This document shows positions 5,978 to 7,160 of a stretch of 7,160 bases of DNA, piece by piece. The stretch's first letter is position 1; the number at the start of each line of letters is the position of its first letter. Both the position numbers and the translations under genes were made by a program. Source of the DNA: Bacillota bacterium (GTDB lineage: Bacteria; Bacillota; Clostridia; Lachnospirales; Lachnospiraceae); contig JAIIAN010000154.1 of assembly GCA_022717655.1 (NCBI GenBank), positions 1 through 7,160 on the forward strand. Direction: 5' to 3'. A model generated the notes under the pieces. The model was not told where the DNA came from, ran no database searches, and saw only the letters and a program-made list of their open reading frames with translations.

Positions 5978-6214
5978 TTAAAGCATTACATGGTAAATTT
6001 GGTCAAATTCTATCTTCTTACTTTTCATTTTCGTTTCTAAGACTTTTTCTTTTTCCGGTGAAGTACACCAACATAAGCCACAGCCTGCCGATATTACACC
6101 CGGCAGAGGGATCAGACGTCCCGGAAGTTCTTCCTTTTGGCAGAATGCCTCCATTGCAATTGCCTGCGTGGTTGTATGAAAGGTAATCACCAGCTTCATT
6201 GTCTTTTTTCTCAT
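5978..6214 (-). CDS. DUF3343 domain protein (putative Se/S carrier-like), Cys-rich
   Basis: This small 78-residue protein resembles the DUF3343 family (Pfam name Se_S_carrier), often encoded beside yedF. It has the pattern LVITFHTTTQAIAMEAF (8-24), then GRLIPLPGVISAGCGLCWCT (32-51) with three cysteines at 45, 48 and 50 that could hold a thiol, persulfide or selenide. It lacks a signal peptide or membrane segment, so it should be cytoplasmic. The start at 6214 is preferred because AAGGGG (complement of 6223-6228) lies 8 nt upstream. An internal ATG at 6199, giving MKLVITFHTT, is closer to the usual family N-terminus and remains possible. It is the first gene of the operon and is followed after 26 nt by yedF. 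Selenium or sulfur carriage is a family-level suggestion. Confidence 0.85.
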   Translation of the reverse strand: MRKKTMKLVITFHTTTQAIAMEAFCQKEELPGRLIPLPGVISAGCGLCWCTSPEKEKVLETKMKSKKIEFDQIYHVML

Positions 6215-6243
6215 GTTTTCATCCCCTTATGCTTTTCCCCTTT

Positions 6244-6272
6244 ATTCTAATAGAAAGCAATAAAAAAAACAA
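6244..6272 (-). promoter_or_regulatory. Candidate promoter of the DUF3343-yedF-yqeB-yqeC/mocA operon
   Basis: On the - strand, TTGTTT (complement of 6267-6272), a 17-nt spacer and TAGAAT (complement of 6244-6249) would start transcription near 6237, about 23 nt before the first gene. The -35 box lies inside the 3' arm and U-tract of the bioY terminator. It is less consensus-like than the other promoters here, so read-through from bioY is an alternative. Confidence 0.42.
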
Positions 6273-6301
6273 GAATAGAAACGTTCTATCCTTGTTTTTT
6301 G
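6262..6301 (-). terminator. Rho-independent terminator of bioY
   Basis: A 12-bp hairpin (6269-6280 with 6284-6295) with a 3-nt loop is flanked by A8 and T6 runs that can extend the stem. On the - strand the one non-identical position forms a G-U pair, whereas on the + strand it is an A-C mismatch. The structure is therefore tuned to - strand RNA and is followed there by eight T residues. It lies 10-15 nt after the bioY stop. Confidence 0.88.
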
Positions 6302-6310
6302 TCCTACACA

Positions 6311-6883
6311 TTATCTTGCTTTTTTTAATGCTGCACGAAGCGCTGTTCCCACAATCATTGCTACTACAATTTTAATTAAATCTCCTGGGATATAAGGAAT
6401 AACTCCTGCTGCAAGACCAGCTGCTGCACTCATATGTGCCTGGAAGCACAGCCATGCAGTTCCAAATGCATAGCAGACTGCTGTTCCTAATACCAGTCCA
6501 ACTGCTTCCATCACTTTATTCCCCGGAAACAGTTTCATCAAAATCCCTGCAATTAAGGTCAGGAAAATAAATCCAATCAAATATCCGCCAGTCGGACCTG
6601 CCAGTTTCCCAAATCCACCGGAAAATCCAGAAAATACCGGAACACCGACCATTCCGATTAATAAGTAAACCAGATAACTAATTGTTGCTCCATTCAGACC
6701 TAACACATAAAGACTTAAATAAATTGCCAAGTTGGTAAAGCTGATTGGAACCGGGCTAAATGGAAGCGGAATGGATAATGGACCTAAAATACAGGTTACC
6801 GCTGTCATCAGTGCAATAAATGTCATCTGTCTGGTTGACATTTTCTTTGTTGTATGTTCTTTGTTTGCTGTTGCCGTATTCAT
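6311..6883 (-). CDS. bioY: Biotin transporter BioY (ECF S-component)
   Basis: This 190-residue integral membrane protein binds biotin as the substrate-specific subunit of an energy-coupling-factor transporter. The energising EcfA/A'/T proteins are not encoded here. After a short polar N-terminus (1-18) come about six hydrophobic segments. The family signature runs through GLNGATISYLVYLLIGMVG (62-80), GFSGGFGKLAGPTGGYLIGF (85-104) and IPYIPGDLIK (162-171); the GPTGGY and PGDLIK motifs are characteristic. The start at 6883 has GAGAGG (complement of 6892-6897) 8 nt upstream. It is transcribed alone, from a consensus promoter overlapped by a BirA-like operator, and ends at a terminator before the selenium-cofactor operon. 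Its presence suggests the organism imports biotin, but whether it also makes it cannot be judged here. Confidence 0.97.
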   Translation of the reverse strand: MNTATANKEHTTKKMSTRQMTFIALMTAVTCILGPLSIPLPFSPVPISFTNLAIYLSLYVLGLNGATISYLVYLLIGMVGVPVFSGFSGGFGKLAGPTGGYLIGFIFLTLIAGILMKLFPGNKVMEAVGLVLGTAVCYAFGTAWLCFQAHMSAAAGLAAGVIPYIPGDLIKIVVAMIVGTALRAALKKAR

Positions 6884-6918
6884 GTTTTTTTCCTCTCTTC
6901 TCTTTGTTTGACTTCCTT

Positions 6919-6947
6919 AGTATATAGAATTCTGTTTCTAATGTCAA
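6919..6947 (-). promoter_or_regulatory. Consensus sigma-A promoter of bioY
   Basis: A perfect -35 TTGACA (complement of 6942-6947), a 17-nt spacer and TATACT (complement of 6919-6924) give a start near 6912, about 28 nt before the bioY ATG. The -35 box falls within the right half-site of the BirA-like operator. Confidence 0.85.
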
Positions 6948-6973
6948 CCTTTTTATTTATTATTAGTTAACAT
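6941..6973 (-). promoter_or_regulatory. Probable BirA (biotin repressor) operator of bioY
   Basis: On the - strand, half-sites ATGTTAACT (complement of 6965-6973) and GGTTGACAT (complement of 6941-6949) are inverted around a 15-nt A/T-rich spacer. This is the arrangement of the biotin operator bound by BirA-type repressors (TTGTAAACC and GGTTTACAA half-sites, spacer about 14-16). Placement over the -35 of a biotin transporter gene supports repression when biotinyl-AMP is abundant. It implies a BirA with an N-terminal DNA-binding domain elsewhere in the genome. Confidence 0.75.
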
Positions 6974-6978
6974 TTAAC

Positions 6979-7017
6979 CAAAAAAGAAAACATGGATAAC
7001 AATTCCATGCTTTCTTT
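6979..7017 (-). terminator. Rho-independent terminator of the right-edge gene
   Basis: A 14-position hairpin (6983-6996 with 7004-7017, core AAAGAAAGCATGGA on the - strand) has a 7-nt loop. The only non-Watson-Crick position is a G-U pair on the - strand and an A-C mismatch on the + strand. A T-rich run follows on the - strand (complement of 6979-6985). It lies about 40 nt after the stop of the partial gene at 7056. Confidence 0.85.
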
Positions 7018-7055
7018 CCAGATTACTTTTTTCTTCTTAGGTTAACCTTTTGTTT

Positions 7056-7160
7056 TCAATTTCGACGTTTAAGATAATCCAAAATCAGCTCTACCGTCTG
7101 GTCGATTCCAAGCACCCCTGTATCAATGCACAAGTCATAATGCTCTGCTTTTCCCCAGGT
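7056..7160 (-). CDS. Possible cytidylate kinase-like family protein, C-terminal end only
   Basis: The last 34 codons of a - strand gene that begins beyond the right edge are visible, ending in TGA (complement of 7056-7058). The reading is TWGKAEHYDLCIDTG followed by VLGIDQTVELILDYLKRRN. The pattern 'Y-D-L-C-I-D-T' then 'G-I-D-x-x-V-E-L-I-L-x-Y' resembles the C-terminus of the cytidylate kinase-like (Cytidylate_kin2) proteins common in Lachnospiraceae. The fragment contains no P-loop or other diagnostic motif, so the call rests on this short similarity recalled by eye. A terminator follows, which supports this being a real gene end. It is separated from bioY by the terminator and the bioY promoter region. 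Confidence 0.6.
   Translation of the reverse strand, partial: TWGKAEHYDLCIDTGVLGIDQTVELILDYLKRRN

Noticed and set aside
6211..6222. ATGAAAACATGA three-codon mini-ORF just before the DUF3343 gene
   Set aside because: It overlaps the start codon like a coupled leader peptide, but its ATG lies directly against the ribosome binding site, so initiation there is unlikely.
6756..6947. 63-residue - strand open frame overlapping the start of bioY
   Set aside because: It begins within the bioY promoter -35 box and is out of frame with the clear BioY protein.
6994..7004. GGATAACAATT, identical to a lac operator half-site
   Set aside because: It is the loop and arm of a terminator; the match is short and has no matching partner half-site.

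Overview
The window looks like chromosomal DNA of a low-G+C anaerobic Firmicute, most likely a Clostridia/Lachnospiraceae gut species. This is inferred from A/T-rich codon use, strong AGGAGG-type ribosome binding sites at about 8 nt spacing, sigma-A-type promoters with 17-nt spacers, compact intergenic regions and the gene families present. The species cannot be named from the sequence alone.

Layout, left to right. (1) 1-879 (+) is the 3' part of an RluA-family rRNA pseudouridine synthase whose start lies off the left edge. A strong hairpin follows at 884-926. (2) 955-1449 (-) is a UPF0303/HbpS-like protein downstream of trpS (1488-2492, -), in an apparent two-gene unit. (3) trpS and luxS (2657-3136, +) diverge from a compact region holding two back-to-back promoters. 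(4) 3189-6214 (-) is a four-gene operon in the order DUF3343 protein, yedF, yqeB, yqeC-mocA fusion. It ends in a terminator built into the last codons of the fusion gene. (5) 6311-6883 (-) is bioY, with a consensus promoter overlapped by an apparent BirA (biotin repressor) operator. (6) At the right edge, 7056-7160 (-) is the C-terminal end of a protein resembling cytidylate kinase-like family members, followed by its own terminator.

The most notable part is the four-gene operon. YqeB, YqeC, MocA and YedF are the accessory families associated with selenium-dependent molybdenum hydroxylases (SDMH), enzymes of the xanthine dehydrogenase type that carry a labile, non-selenocysteine selenium at the Mo site. 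The first two products, a Cys-rich DUF3343 protein and a TusA-like/DsrE-like YedF, look like sulfur or selenium carriers. The last two, YqeB and YqeC-MocA, look like cofactor-maturation proteins. Here YqeC and the MocA nucleotidyltransferase are joined in one 436-residue polypeptide. No hydroxylase, selD or selenocysteine-insertion gene lies in the window, so the target enzyme must be encoded elsewhere.

The rest is ordinary housekeeping: tRNA charging, the activated-methyl cycle/AI-2, biotin uptake and rRNA modification. The value there lies mainly in the well-resolved regulatory sites. No mobile elements, CRISPR arrays, tRNA or rRNA genes were seen.
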